DNA from: Cyanobium sp. NS01
GTDB lineage: Bacteria > Cyanobacteriota > Cyanobacteriia > PCC-6307 > Cyanobiaceae
Assembly: GCF_014280235.1 (NCBI RefSeq)
Contig: NZ_CP047940.1
Span: 2,294,001-2,358,000, forward strand
Length of the DNA: 64,000 bases
Reading direction: 5' to 3'
Shown in pieces: positions 27,053 to 35,883 of the stretch. Under the pieces are notes generated by a model, which made no database searches, was not told the origin of the DNA, and was given only the letters and a program-made list of their open reading frames with translations. Made by a program: the position numbers and the translations under genes. Positions within the stretch are counted from its first letter, which is position 1, and each line of letters begins with the position of its first letter.

Positions 27053-28006
27053 ATGGAGCGCCTTCCCACCCCCCAGAGCGGCCCGGCCCTGAACCCTGCA
27101 GCCGGGCAGCGCATCGCCCTCTGCCTGCAGTACGACGGCGGGGCGTTCCACGGCTGGCAGCGCCAGCACAATGCAGTGAGCGTGCAGGAGACGCTGGACA
27201 GGGCCATCGCGGGCCTGGATCCACTCCCGGCAGCAGCCGCCAATCCTTCCTCGCGGCCCCGCAGCTGGGCCGCAGGCCGCACCGATGCCGGCGTGCACGC
27301 CGCCGCCCAGGTGGTGCATTTCGACAGCCACGGGCCGATCCCGGCTGAGCGCTGGGCCCGGGCCCTGAACGGACGGCTGCCCGCCTCGATCCGCGTCAGG
27401 GCCGCCTCCAGAGTTCCCGCCGACTGGCATGCCTGCTTCTCGGCCACCTACCGGCGCTACCGCTACACCCTGTTCAACGGCCGGGCCCCGAACCTCTTTC
27501 TGGCTCCCTGGAGCTGGCATCGCTACCAGTGCCGACTGGACGAGCAGCGCATGGACGAGGCACTCCAGGGCCTGCTCGGCAACCACGACTTCACGGCCTT
27601 CCAGAAGGCCGGCAGCCGGCGCCTGCACGCCCGCACCACCGTGCAGGAAGTGGCCCTGGATCGCCAGGGGGATCTGCTGCGGGTGGAACTGCAGGCCAGC
27701 GGCTTCCTCTACGGCATGGTGCGGCTCGTGCTGGGGCAGCTGGTGGCGGTGGGGGAAAGGCGGCTGAGCCCGGCGGCCTTTGAGCAGCGCTGGCGGCAGC
27801 AACAGCGCCAGGCGGTGAAAGAGGCCGCCCCACCCCACGGGCTGTGCCTGCTGCGAGTGGGCTACCCCAAACCCATCTTCCCAACAGCCGCCTGGTATGA
27901 TTGCCAGCCGCGGTATCAGCTCGACACCACCGATTCACCGGAGGTTACAGCTGGCCTATCCGTCGATCCGCAGGGCCCGCCGCGGCCAAGCGGTATGGTC
28001 GTTTGA
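27053..28006 (+). CDS. truA: tRNA pseudouridine(38-40) synthase TruA
   Basis: 317 residues. The catalytic aspartate lies in [20 protein letters not shown]; other conserved parts are [42 protein letters not shown] and [16 protein letters not shown]. It isomerises U38-40 in the anticodon arm of many tRNAs. The final 35-40 residues, after [10 protein letters not shown], are a Pro-rich extension of weak composition, running over what may be the rplM promoter (TGGTATGATT around 27893-27902). Confidence 0.95.
   Translation: MERLPTPQSGPALNPAAGQRIALCLQYDGGAFHGWQRQHNAVSVQETLDRAIAGLDPLPAAAANPSSRPRSWAAGRTDAGVHAAAQVVHFDSHGPIPAERWARALNGRLPASIRVRAASRVPADWHACFSATYRRYRYTLFNGRAPNLFLAPWSWHRYQCRLDEQRMDEALQGLLGNHDFTAFQKAGSRRLHARTTVQEVALDRQGDLLRVELQASGFLYGMVRLVLGQLVAVGERRLSPAAFEQRWRQQQRQAVKEAAPPHGLCLLRVGYPKPIFPTAAWYDCQPRYQLDTTDSPEVTAGLSVDPQGPPRPSGMVV
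27893..27901 (+). promoter_or_regulatory. Possible extended -10 for rplM-rpsI
   Basis: TGGTATGAT, an extended -10 type element inside the last codons of truA, about 180 bp upstream of rplM. No good -35 is visible, so support is weak. Confidence 0.22.
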
Positions 28007-28080
28007 ACGGCTTGGTTTCCACCTGCCATCCCGACCACCTGCCCAGCCCTCTACGGCCTGCCGGTGCCTGACCAGGCGAT

Positions 28081-28533
28081 ATGAACAAGACTCCCCTGCC
28101 CTCCGTTGATTCCCTCGACCGCCAGTGGTTTGTGGTCGACGCTGAGAATCAGACCCTCGGTCGCCTGGCCAGCGAAGTGGCCTCGGTGCTGCGCGGCAAG
28201 AACAAGCCCTGCTACACCCCTCACCTCGATGCCGGTGACTTCGTCATCGTCATCAACGCCGACAAGGTGCGCGTGAGCGGCAACAAGGCCAGCCAGAAGC
28301 TCTATCGCCGCCACTCCGGGCGCCCCGGTGGCATGAAGACCGAAACCTTCGCCCACCTCCAGGCCCGCCTTCCCGAGCGGATCGTGGAGAAGGCGATCAA
28401 GGGCATGCTTCCCCACAACGCCCTCGGCCGTCAGCTGTTCCGCAAGCTGAAGGTGTACAAGGGCACCGAGCATCCCCACACCGCCCAGAAGCCCCAGCCC
28501 CTCGCCCTCGATCCTGCCGCCGCCGCCCAATGA
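28081..28533 (+). CDS. rplM: 50S ribosomal protein L13
   Basis: 150 residues. [66 protein letters not shown] and [21 protein letters not shown] are diagnostic. The stop codon overlaps the rpsI start (ATGA), indicating translational coupling of this universally paired couple. Confidence 0.98.
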   Translation: MNKTPLPSVDSLDRQWFVVDAENQTLGRLASEVASVLRGKNKPCYTPHLDAGDFVIVINADKVRVSGNKASQKLYRRHSGRPGGMKTETFAHLQARLPERIVEKAIKGMLPHNALGRQLFRKLKVYKGTEHPHTAQKPQPLALDPAAAAQ

Positions 28534-28931
28534 GCACCTCCAACGTCGTCTACTGGGGCACCGGTCGCCGCAAGACCGCCGTGGCCCGTGTCCGTGTCGT
28601 GCCCGGCAGCGGCAGCGTCACGATCAACGGCCGTCCCGGCGATAACTACCTGAACTACAACCCCGTCTACCTGGCGGCGGTCAAAGCCCCCCTCAACACC
28701 CTGGGGCTCGCCACCGACTACGACCTGCTGGTGAACGTGCGCGGCGGTGGCCTCACCGGCCAGGCCGATGCCATCAAGCAGGGCGCTGCCCGGGCCCTGT
28801 GCGAGCTGTCCCCTGACAACCGCAAACCGCTCAAGACGGAGGGCCACCTCAGCCGCGACCCCCGGGCCAAGGAACGCCGCAAGTACGGCCTCAAGAAAGC
28901 CCGTAAGGCGCCCCAGTTCTCGAAGCGCTGA
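28530..28931 (+). CDS. rpsI: 30S ribosomal protein S9
   Basis: 133 residues. [46 protein letters not shown] and the C-terminal tail [16 protein letters not shown], whose terminal KR reaches the P-site tRNA, are all present. The start codon overlaps the rplM stop by 4 bp. Confidence 0.98.
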   Translation: MSTSNVVYWGTGRRKTAVARVRVVPGSGSVTINGRPGDNYLNYNPVYLAAVKAPLNTLGLATDYDLLVNVRGGGLTGQADAIKQGAARALCELSPDNRKPLKTEGHLSRDPRAKERRKYGLKKARKAPQFSKR

Positions 28932-28980
28932 TCTTCAACTCGAAGCGCCGATCGTCGATCTCCTTCAGACTTTTCCAGCC

Positions 28981-29271
28981 ATGCCCAAGGCCGACATTCA
29001 TCCCACCTGGTACCCCGATGCCAAGGTGATCTGCAACGGAGAGGTGGTGATGACCACCGGCTCCACCTCACCTGAGCTCCATGTGGACGTGTGGAGCGGC
29101 AACCACCCCTTCTACACCGGAACCCAGAAGATCCTCGACACCGAGGGCCGGGTGGACCGCTTCATGCGCAAGTACGGCATGGCCAGCCTCGACAGCAGTG
29201 CTGGCGTCAAGACCGAACCAGAAGCGAAGCCCGAAGCCGGCACCACCGAAGCCAGCACCACCGAGGCCTGA
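28981..29271 (+). CDS. rpmE: 50S ribosomal protein L31, zinc-cysteine-free form
   Basis: 96 residues. MPKADIHPTWYPDAKVICNG and HPFYTGTQKILDTEGRVDRFMRKYG identify L31. The zinc-binding pairs of the classical protein (CxC and CxxC) are lost: only one cysteine remains, and WSGNHPF stands where a CxxCHPF is expected. This is the cyanobacterial zinc-independent type. The last 25 residues are a Glu/Thr/Ala low-complexity tail. Confidence 0.95.
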   Translation: MPKADIHPTWYPDAKVICNGEVVMTTGSTSPELHVDVWSGNHPFYTGTQKILDTEGRVDRFMRKYGMASLDSSAGVKTEPEAKPEAGTTEASTTEA

Positions 29272-29347
29272 GCCAACGGAGCCGCGCGGCCGGGAGAGCC
29301 ACTTCTGCCCGGTGCGCCCCTCCTGACAGCTCCGGAATCGCTGGCCC

Positions 29348-30445
29348 ATGGATCCCTCTCTCCTTCATGATCGGCTCACGGCCGCCAGGAGCACCTTTGA
29401 GACCCTGGAGCGCCAACTGGCGGATCCTGCCGTGGCCTCAAACCCCGAGCAGTTGCAGGCGATCGCCCGCGAGCGCTCACGCCTGGAACCGCTGGTGCGG
29501 AACCATGAGCGCTTCCAGAAGCTGAAGCAGGAAGAGGACGAAGCCCGGCAACTGCTGCGGGAGCACCGGGGTGACGCTGGCATGGAGCAACTGGCCAGCG
29601 AGGAACTGCAGCAGCTCGGCAAGGCCATCGCAGCCCTGGAACAGACGCTCACCGTGGCTCTGCTGCCGCAAGATCCCCGCGATGAGCGCAGCGTGATGCT
29701 CGAGGTGCGGGCCGGGGCCGGCGGCGACGAGGCCGCCATCTGGGCCGGAGACCTGGCCCGCATGTACGAGCGCTACGCCCAGAGCCTGGGCTGGCGGGTG
29801 GATCCGGTGTCGGCTTCGGAGGCGGAGCTGGGGGGCTACAAGGAGCTGATCCTGGCGATCCGGGGCGAGGGCGTGTTCAGCCAGCTGAAATTCGAGGCCG
29901 GCGTGCACCGGGTGCAGCGGGTGCCGGCCACGGAGTCCCAGGGGAGGGTGCACACCTCCACGGCCACGGTGGCCGTGATGCCGGAGGCCGATCCGGTGGA
30001 GGTGCAGATCGAGCCCGGCGACGTGGAGATCAGCACCGCCCGCTCCGGCGGGGCCGGCGGCCAGAACGTCAACAAGGTGGAAACGGCGGTGGACCTGATC
30101 CACCGACCCACCGGCATTCGCGTGTTCTGCACCCAGGAGCGCTCGCAGCTGCAGAACCGGGAGCGGGCCATGGAGATCCTGAGGGCCAAGCTCTACGAGC
30201 GCCAGCTCGCTGAGGCCAACGCCAGAGAGCGCTCCGACCGGCTGGCGCAGGTGGGCAGCGGCGACCGCAGTGAAAAGATCCGCACCTACAACTACAAGGA
30301 CAACCGCACCACCGACCACCGCCTGGGGCGCAACTTCTCGCTCGAGCCCATTCTCAATGGCCAGCTCCACGACCTGATCGGGGCCTGCATCACCGCCGAC
30401 CAGAACCGCCGCCTCGATGCCCTCGCCGCCCAGGTGAGCGCCTGA
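29348..30445 (+). CDS. prfA: Peptide chain release factor 1
   Basis: 365 residues. The GGQ motif for peptidyl-tRNA hydrolysis is at 237-239 ([20 protein letters not shown]). The tripeptide PAT at 193-195 is the stop-codon reader of RF1 (UAA/UAG), distinguishing it from RF2 (SPF). The long N-terminal coiled-coil domain is intact. It closes the translation cluster, 76 bp after rpmE, and converges on the HNH gene. Confidence 0.98.
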   Translation: MDPSLLHDRLTAARSTFETLERQLADPAVASNPEQLQAIARERSRLEPLVRNHERFQKLKQEEDEARQLLREHRGDAGMEQLASEELQQLGKAIAALEQTLTVALLPQDPRDERSVMLEVRAGAGGDEAAIWAGDLARMYERYAQSLGWRVDPVSASEAELGGYKELILAIRGEGVFSQLKFEAGVHRVQRVPATESQGRVHTSTATVAVMPEADPVEVQIEPGDVEISTARSGGAGGQNVNKVETAVDLIHRPTGIRVFCTQERSQLQNRERAMEILRAKLYERQLAEANARERSDRLAQVGSGDRSEKIRTYNYKDNRTTDHRLGRNFSLEPILNGQLHDLIGACITADQNRRLDALAAQVSA

Positions 30446-30459
30446 GCGGGCAGCCGCGC

Positions 30460-30984
30460 TCAGACGAGCAGCTCGGCGCCGGACTCCACGCCGATCAGGT
30501 ATTTGGCCCACTCGTGGTGGCGACCGGCCCGCAGGTGGCGCGTCGCCTCATAGCCGAGGCCGCTGGCGGGACGATGGGGTTGGCGGCGCAGGGCCATGCC
30601 GGCCTCCCGCGGCGTGCGGTTGCCCTTGCGCACGTTGCAGCTCAGGCAGGCGGTGGTCACGTTCTCCCAGCTGTCCAGCCCACCGCGGCTGCGGGGAACG
30701 ACGTGATCCACCGAGAGCTGATCTCCGCCATAGCCGCAGTACTGGCAGCAGTGGCCGTCCCGGTGGAAGAGATTGCGCCTGGTGAGCGGCAGTTGCCGGT
30801 AGGGCACGCGTACGAACTGCCGCAGGCGGATCACCGTGGGGAGCAGAGTATCCTCGCGGATCAGATGTGTCGGGTCGTGTTCCAGGCCTTCGGCTTTGCC
30901 CTTGAGAAGCATCACCATGGCGCGGCGCCAGGTGGTGATGTTGAGGGGTTCGTAGGAGGCGTTGAGGACGAGGACGTGGCCCAT
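30460..30984 (-). CDS. HNH endonuclease family protein
   Basis: 174 residues from an ATG at 30984 (MGHVLVLNASYEPLNITTWR); an extension of eight codons is possible. The N-terminal segment VLVLNASYEPLNITTWRRAMVMLLKGKAE is the usual lead of this cyanobacterial HNH family. The nuclease core has two zinc knuckles, C80-QY-C83 and C113-LS-C116, flanking D93-H94 (SVDHVVPRSRGG) with the final asparagine/lysine segment NVRKGN. A DNA nuclease is predicted; there is no sign of a partner methylase or mobile element, so the role is probably housekeeping. Confidence 0.88.
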   Translation of the reverse strand: MGHVLVLNASYEPLNITTWRRAMVMLLKGKAEGLEHDPTHLIREDTLLPTVIRLRQFVRVPYRQLPLTRRNLFHRDGHCCQYCGYGGDQLSVDHVVPRSRGGLDSWENVTTACLSCNVRKGNRTPREAGMALRRQPHRPASGLGYEATRHLRAGRHHEWAKYLIGVESGAELLV

Positions 30985-31034
30985 GCCAGAGCCGGGATTA
31001 CCCGGCATGCTAATTGCGCTGGATTGAGGAATCC

Positions 31035-32249
31035 GTGACGCAGGCCACGAACCAAGGCTGGCTGCCGAGCCTGCCCCTGGTGGAGGCCGGCCTGGAGCGG
31101 CGGCGAGCCTGGGTGGACGTGGAGGCCTGGGCGATCACCGCCAACGCCCGGGCGCTGAAGCGCGCCATCGGCCCCGCCTGCTCCCTGATGGCCGTGGTCA
31201 AGGCCGATGGCTATGGCCATGGTGCTGTGGTGGTGGCCCGGGCCGCCCTGGAGGGGGGAGCCAGCTGCTTCGGGGTCGCCACCCTCGGCGAGGGGATCCA
31301 GCTGCGCCAGGCCGGCATCGAGGCGCCGGTGCTGGTGCTGGGCGGGCTCGGCCATCCCGAGGAACTGCGCAGCTGCCAGCGCTGGCAGCTGATGCCCACG
31401 ATCAGCGGCATGCGGGAGGCCCTGCTCTGTCAGAACCTGGCCAGCGGCGGCGGCGCCCCGATGGCCGTGCAACTGAAGCTCGACACGGGCATGACCAGGC
31501 TGGGAGCGGCCTGGCAGGAGGGGCCGAGGCTGGTGAGAGCCATCCAGGAGCTGGATGCCGTGCACCTGGCAGGGGTTTACTCCCACCTCGCCAACGCTGA
31601 CGCCGAGCCGGAAGCCGCCGCGGCCGGGGATCTGGACCCCACCACGGCGGAGCAGAAACGCCGCTTCGACAACGTGCTGGCGAGCCTGAAGCAGCAGGGG
31701 CTCGAGCCGGGGATCCGCCACCTGGCCAATTCGGCCGCCACCCTGCGCAGCCCTGCGCTCCACTACGACATGGTGCGGGTGGGCCTGGCCCTGTATGGCC
31801 ACAGCCCCGCCCCCCATCTGCGCCGAGTGCTCGACCTGCAGCCGGCCCTGCACCTGCACGCCCGGGTCACCCTGGTGCGCGAGGTGCCTGAGGGCGTTGG
31901 GGTGAGCTACGGCCACCGCTTCCACACCGCGCGCCCCAGCCGCCTGGCGGTGGTGGGCATCGGCTATGCCGACGGGGTGCCCCGGCAACTCTCCAACCAG
32001 ATGGAGGTGCTGTTCGAGGGTCAGCGCCTGGCTCAAGTGGGGGCGATCACCATGGACCAGCTCGTGGTGGATGCCACCGATTGCGCCGATCTGGAGACGG
32101 GCTCGGTGGTGACCCTGCTGGGCAGCGATGGCGACCAGCAGATTCAGCCCACCGACTGGAGCGAGCGCTGCGGCACCATCCCGTGGGAAATCCTCTGCGG
32201 TTTCAAGCTGCGCCTGCCGAGGCTGGAGGCCCAACCCGCCAGAGCCTGA
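31035..32249 (+). CDS. alr: Alanine racemase
   Basis: 404 residues from a GTG at 31035; a TTG at 31014 is an alternative start. The PLP-binding lysine is in AVVKADGYGHGAVVVA (about residue 56), and the catalytic tyrosine in GVGVSYGHRFHTARPSRLAVVGIGYADGVPR. GLALYG and the C-terminal beta domain with DQLVVDATDC complete the fold. It makes D-alanine for peptidoglycan. It is divergent from the HNH gene (about 50 bp apart) and precedes tRNA-Ser and envelope genes. Confidence 0.95.
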   Translation: MTQATNQGWLPSLPLVEAGLERRRAWVDVEAWAITANARALKRAIGPACSLMAVVKADGYGHGAVVVARAALEGGASCFGVATLGEGIQLRQAGIEAPVLVLGGLGHPEELRSCQRWQLMPTISGMREALLCQNLASGGGAPMAVQLKLDTGMTRLGAAWQEGPRLVRAIQELDAVHLAGVYSHLANADAEPEAAAAGDLDPTTAEQKRRFDNVLASLKQQGLEPGIRHLANSAATLRSPALHYDMVRVGLALYGHSPAPHLRRVLDLQPALHLHARVTLVREVPEGVGVSYGHRFHTARPSRLAVVGIGYADGVPRQLSNQMEVLFEGQRLAQVGAITMDQLVVDATDCADLETGSVVTLLGSDGDQQIQPTDWSERCGTIPWEILCGFKLRLPRLEAQPARA

Positions 32250-32266
32250 GCCGATGGCCACGCTGA

Positions 32267-32272
32267 TAAGCT
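32267..32272 (+). promoter_or_regulatory. Possible -10 element for tRNA-Ser
   Basis: TAAGCT within CTGATAAGCTC, 13 bp before the mature tRNA 5' end. The distance suits a tRNA promoter; a -35 is not evident. Confidence 0.3.
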
Positions 32273-32284
32273 CATCGGGCCCCT

Positions 32285-32373
32285 GGAGAGGTGGCTGAGC
32301 GGTTGAAAGCGGCTCCCTGCTAAGGAGTTACAGGAGGCAACTTCTGTCGAGGGTTCGAATCCCTCCCTCTCCG
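32285..32373 (+). tRNA. tRNA-Ser (GCT anticodon)
   Basis: The 89-nt sequence has acceptor GGAGAGG / CCTCTCC, a D-arm TGGCTGAGCGGTTGAAAGCG, anticodon stem GCTCC/GGAGT with loop CTGCTAA (anticodon GCT), a long variable arm (TACAGGAGGCAACTTCTGT) and a T-arm GAGGGTTCGAATCCCTC. The long variable arm and the discriminator G are serine features. CCA is not encoded. Confidence 0.96.
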
Positions 32374-32424
32374 TTGAACTGCCCAAGCCCCCTGCCCTGA
32401 GCTGGTCGCTCCTGCCTTGGGCCC

Positions 32425-33354
32425 TCAGTGCCTGCAAGCCCTGCAGAGGTGGCTGGCGAGCGCCGGCAGCAGCCGTTCATCGAGGGCCCGCTCCCGACCC
32501 TCGCTGAACACCACCAGAAGGAAGGGGTCGTGGCCCTCAGCCTCCACATAGGCGGCGTCATGGCGCGCCTGACTCATCCAGCCGGCCTTGCTCCACAGCC
32601 TGGCCTGATCGGGCAGGCCGGCGCCGAGGAAACCGTCCACCTGGTTTTCCGGGTCGGCCGCGCGGCAGTCCGGCTCCAGACTGCGCTCCAGCAGTTGTCG
32701 CATGCGTGCACAGGCCGGCGGCGAGACCACAGCGGCGGCCATCACCGCCAGCAACAGCCTGGCCACCGCCTCGCTGCTGAGGCTGTTGCGGTTGTCCAGC
32801 TCCGGGCCGTAGAAGGCCCGCTCGCGGCCGTAGGGACCATCGCCCCAGGTTTTCTGGCAGGCGTTGCAGCCCTGCAACTCAGGCCACCCCAACCCTGCCA
32901 GCCAGTCGTTCACCAGCTGGCGCTGCCGCACCCAGGCCTCCATGCGCTCCGGGGGCAGGGCCGGACCGCTGGTGGTGCCGCTGAGCAGATCCACCACCAG
33001 GCCGGTGGCGTCATTGCTGGAGTCGCGGATCATGTCGGCCAGAGCCCGCCTCAGCTCAGGCCCGTCCTCGAGCCATTCCTCCTGCAGCCAGGCCTCAACG
33101 GCGATCAGATACACCAGCTTCACCACACTGGCGGGGTAGCGCTGGCGATCCCCCCCCCAGCTGGCCCCCCGTCCGGGGAGGCCCCAGAAGGCGCTGGGCC
33201 CCGCCTCCATGGCTCGCTCCCGCAGGGATGGAGCAAAGCGAACCCAGGTGATCGAGAGCTGCTGGCCCAGACCCGGGCGGCCCTCCAGCTCCAGCGCCTC
33301 GATCAGCTCAGCCAGGGTCTGCGCCATGCCCTGGTCCTGGCTGTAGAACGCCAT
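32425..33354 (-). CDS. Class A beta-lactamase-like serine hydrolase
   Basis: About 309 residues from the ATG at 33354; an ATG at 33327 is an alternative. The serine-hydrolase triad of class A enzymes can be placed: SVVK (S76-x-x-K79) in RYPASVVKLVYL, an SxN in RDSSNDATGLVVDLL (S112-S-N114) and KAG in LWSKAGWMSQARHDAAYVE instead of KTG. No signal peptide is apparent. Such proteins may be D,D-peptidases or esterases rather than resistance enzymes, so the substrate is open. The start is immediately head-to-head with an NlpC/P60 gene. Confidence 0.75.
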   Translation of the reverse strand: MAFYSQDQGMAQTLAELIEALELEGRPGLGQQLSITWVRFAPSLRERAMEAGPSAFWGLPGRGASWGGDRQRYPASVVKLVYLIAVEAWLQEEWLEDGPELRRALADMIRDSSNDATGLVVDLLSGTTSGPALPPERMEAWVRQRQLVNDWLAGLGWPELQGCNACQKTWGDGPYGRERAFYGPELDNRNSLSSEAVARLLLAVMAAAVVSPPACARMRQLLERSLEPDCRAADPENQVDGFLGAGLPDQARLWSKAGWMSQARHDAAYVEAEGHDPFLLVVFSEGRERALDERLLPALASHLCRACRH

Positions 33355-33356
33355 CA

Positions 33357-34136
33357 GTGCCGGCACAAGCTGTGACGACCCTAGGAACCCCCCAGTCGCC
33401 TCCCCTTGCGGAGGGCACGGCGGCTGCGCCGGAACTGCTCCTGCCCGGCAGCATCTGGCGGCTGGAGGCCCCCCTCGACCTGTTCAGCCGTCCGCAGGGA
33501 AGCGGGCTCGCCACCCAGGCGGCTGGCGGGCGCTGCCTGGAGATCTGCAGCGGCTTGAAGCAGGGCCGCCTGCGGGTGCGCCTGCTGGAGGACGGCTACC
33601 CGGGCTGGATCGTGGCCGATGCGCTGCTGGGGCAGGCGATGGCCAGCCGCGCTCCCAGGCCGTTGCTGCTGGCTCGCGCCGCCATCGAGGAACGGCTGGC
33701 GGCGGTGCTGGCCTTTGCCATGGCCGCCAACCAAAGGCCCAACACCTATCTGTGGGGCGGCAGCCTCGGGCCCGACTTCGACTGTTCCGGGCTGGTGCAG
33801 GCGGCCTACGCCAGCACCGGCATCTGGCTGCCGCGCGATGCCTACCTGCAGGAGCGCTTCTGCCAGCCCCTGGCGGTGCGCCCCGGCGTGTTCCACCAGC
33901 TCGAGCCCGCCGACCTGATCTTCTTCGGCAGCCCGCAGCGCTGCACCCACGTGGCCCTGCACCTGGGCAGCGGACGCTATCTGCACAGCTCCGGGCGCGA
34001 GCACGGCCGCAACGGCATCGGCATCGACGATCTCAACCCCAACAATGCTCACCCCGTGGCGGGCCACTACCGCGCCGAACTGCGCGGCGCCGGACGGGTG
34101 ATGCGCTGTCACGACGGCAGTCCCCTGCCCGCCTAG
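33357..34136 (+). CDS. NlpC/P60 family cell-wall peptidase
   Basis: 259 residues from a GTG at 33357 (GTG at 33372 is also possible). Residues 28-95 look like an SH3-type targeting domain (GSIWRLEAPLDLFSRPQ ... DGYPGWIVADALLG). The peptidase domain has the catalytic cysteine in FDCSGLVQ (C143) and histidine in THVALHLG (H198), with GSGRYLHSSGR downstream. The enzyme should cut D-Glu-dipeptide links in peptidoglycan, as cyanobacterial AvPCP does. No signal peptide is evident. Its start is head-to-head with the beta-lactamase-like gene. Confidence 0.88.
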   Translation: MPAQAVTTLGTPQSPPLAEGTAAAPELLLPGSIWRLEAPLDLFSRPQGSGLATQAAGGRCLEICSGLKQGRLRVRLLEDGYPGWIVADALLGQAMASRAPRPLLLARAAIEERLAAVLAFAMAANQRPNTYLWGGSLGPDFDCSGLVQAAYASTGIWLPRDAYLQERFCQPLAVRPGVFHQLEPADLIFFGSPQRCTHVALHLGSGRYLHSSGREHGRNGIGIDDLNPNNAHPVAGHYRAELRGAGRVMRCHDGSPLPA

Positions 34137-34161
34137 GTTCCTTGCCTGCGATCGGGCCGCG

Positions 34162-35127
34162 ATGGATCTCTCAGTGGTGGTGCCCCTCTACAACGAGGAG
34201 CAGAACGTGCCGCTGCTGGTGGAGCAGGTGCTGCGATCGATCCGCCCCCTGGGGCTGGAGCACGAGCTGGTGGTGGTGGATGACGGCTCCAGCGACGGCA
34301 CCGCCGAGGTGCTGCGCGGGCTGAGCAGCAGCCAGCCGGAGCTGGTGGTGGTGCTGCTGCGGCGCAACTACGGCCAGAGCGCCGCCATGGCCGCGGGCTT
34401 CGATGCCAGCTGCGGGCAGGTGATCGTCACTCTTGATGGCGACCTGCAGAACGATCCGGCCGACATTCCCATGCTGCTGGAGCGGCTGGAGCAGGGCTTC
34501 GATCTGGTGAGCGGCTGGCGCCACCAGCGGCAGGACCATGCCGTGTCGCGGCTGCTGCCCAGCCGCATCGCCAATCGTCTGATCGCCCGGGTCACCGGCG
34601 TACGCCTGCACGACTACGGCTGTTCTCTCAAGGCCTACCGCCGCGAGGTGGTGGACGACCTCAACCTCTACGGCGAGCTGCACCGGTTTCTGCCAGCCCT
34701 GGCCTTCATCGAGGGCGCCCGCATCAGCGAGGTGCAGGTCGGCCACCACGCCCGCCGCTATGGCCAGAGCAACTACGGCATCGATCGCACCTTCCGGGTG
34801 CTGATGGACCTGCTCACGGTGTGGTTCATGAAGCGATTCCTGACCCGGCCGATGCACGTGTTCGGTTCAGCCGGCCTGGCGGCCATGGCGGTGGGTCTGC
34901 TGCTGACTGTGGCCCTGGTGGTGGAAAAGCTGCTGCTGGGGGCCGAGATCGGCGATCGGCCGCTGTTGCTGGTGGCCCTGATCAGCGTTGTGGCGGGCGT
35001 GCAGCTGTTCTGCTTCGGGCTGCTGGCTGAACTGCAGATGCGCACCTACCACGAGAGTCAGGGGCGGCCCATCTACCGGGTGCGCGAGACGTTGCGGGGC
35101 AGCGCCACGACCGGTTCCCCCGCCTGA
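34162..35127 (+). CDS. GT2 glycosyltransferase, polyprenyl-phosphate sugar transferase type
   Basis: 321 residues. It has the GT-A opening SVVVPLYNEEQNVPLLVEQV, DDGSSDGT at 40-47 and DGDLQNDPADIP with the metal-binding DxD. Two membrane spans close the protein (AGLAAMAVGLLLTVALVVEKLL and LLLVALISVVAGVQLFCFGLLAEL). This is the DPM1/GtrB arrangement, which loads a sugar onto undecaprenyl or dolichyl phosphate for envelope glycosylation. It begins 25 bp after the NlpC/P60 gene. The 3' end overlaps the convergent HEAT-like gene by 55 bp. Confidence 0.9.
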   Translation: MDLSVVVPLYNEEQNVPLLVEQVLRSIRPLGLEHELVVVDDGSSDGTAEVLRGLSSSQPELVVVLLRRNYGQSAAMAAGFDASCGQVIVTLDGDLQNDPADIPMLLERLEQGFDLVSGWRHQRQDHAVSRLLPSRIANRLIARVTGVRLHDYGCSLKAYRREVVDDLNLYGELHRFLPALAFIEGARISEVQVGHHARRYGQSNYGIDRTFRVLMDLLTVWFMKRFLTRPMHVFGSAGLAAMAVGLLLTVALVVEKLLLGAEIGDRPLLLVALISVVAGVQLFCFGLLAELQMRTYHESQGRPIYRVRETLRGSATTGSPA

Positions 35128-35621
35128 GGCCGGGACTGCCGGCCCCGGAAGCGTTCCAGCGCCAGAGCTGCCTCCAGCACCACGCGGGGGTCGGGGTCGC
35201 GGCGGGCCCTGTGCAGCAGCGGCAGGGTGCAGCGGTGACCCCAGCGGCGGGCCACCTGCACGGCGACCAGACGGTTGGTGTGATCCGCCTCGAAATGGCG
35301 CTGCAGCGCCGTGAGCAGCAGCTGCTGATCGCGAGCACGGAGCGCCACACCGGCCGGCTGGCGAGCGAGGGGCGAGGCGGCAGCGAAGGCGGCGGCAGCC
35401 TCGTCGGCGCTGGGCGGCCCTGAGCGGGAGGGCTGCCCGGCAGGGGAGACGGAGTGGCCGGGGGGCTGCAGGGCCGTGGGCTGGTGCAGCTGGCTGCGGT
35501 TCAGGGCCGCCACCGCACTGGCATCGGTGGAGCGCAGCAGGCGGGCGGGGGGACGGCGACCGAGCCACCAGAGCGCCAGGGCCAGCAGACCGGCCAGGGC
35601 AGCGAGGCTGGAGGGAGGCAT
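35073..35621 (-). CDS. Membrane-anchored HEAT-like repeat protein
   Basis: 182 residues. A single N-terminal hydrophobic span (SLAALAGLLALALWWLG) is followed by a Ser/Pro-rich spacer and, from about residue 100, helical repeats of HEAT type (LLLTALQRHFEADHTNRLVAVQVARRWG; TLPLLHRARRDPDPRVVLEAALALERF). No catalytic motif is present, so it is probably a scaffolding protein. Its final 55 bp overlap the glycosyltransferase gene. Family assignment beyond HEAT-like is not possible here. Confidence 0.6.
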   Translation of the reverse strand: MPPSSLAALAGLLALALWWLGRRPPARLLRSTDASAVAALNRSQLHQPTALQPPGHSVSPAGQPSRSGPPSADEAAAAFAAASPLARQPAGVALRARDQQLLLTALQRHFEADHTNRLVAVQVARRWGHRCTLPLLHRARRDPDPRVVLEAALALERFRGRQSRPQAGEPVVALPRNVSRTR

Positions 35622-35689
35622 GGATTGAACTTTTATGTCGCCCAGCAGGGCCCAAGAAGGCTGTGCTGGAAACGATCCTTACAGTACCG

Positions 35690-35695
35690 GCGGTT
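35690..35695 (+). promoter_or_regulatory. Possible -10 element for psaI-psaL
   Basis: TACAGT, 17 bp before the psaI ATG. The same hexamer precedes lipA at 46248. Support is limited to the hexamer and position. Confidence 0.25.
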
Positions 35696-35711
35696 GCTAC
35701 TGGCCTGCGCC

Positions 35712-35828
35712 ATGACTGGAGAATTTGCTGCCGCCTGGATGCCCTCGGTGTTCGTGCCCCTCGTCGGGATCCTCGGCCCAGCCGTGGCGATGGCGCTGTT
35801 GTTCAACGTGATTGAAGCCCGCGACTGA
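35712..35828 (+). CDS. psaI: Photosystem I subunit VIII (PsaI)
   Basis: A 38-residue single-span protein, [20 protein letters not shown] then [18 protein letters not shown]. The N(E)xEA-type C-terminus and the central hydrophobic helix match PsaI. The subunit sits beside PsaL and PsaM at the PSI trimer interface and stabilises PsaL. psaL follows 55 bp downstream, the usual cyanobacterial pairing. Confidence 0.93.
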   Translation: MTGEFAAAWMPSVFVPLVGILGPAVAMALLFNVIEARD

Positions 35829-35883
35829 GCGCTCCGGGCCTCGGAGTGCCGACGCCCCTTTCAACACCCTCACATCCATCCCC

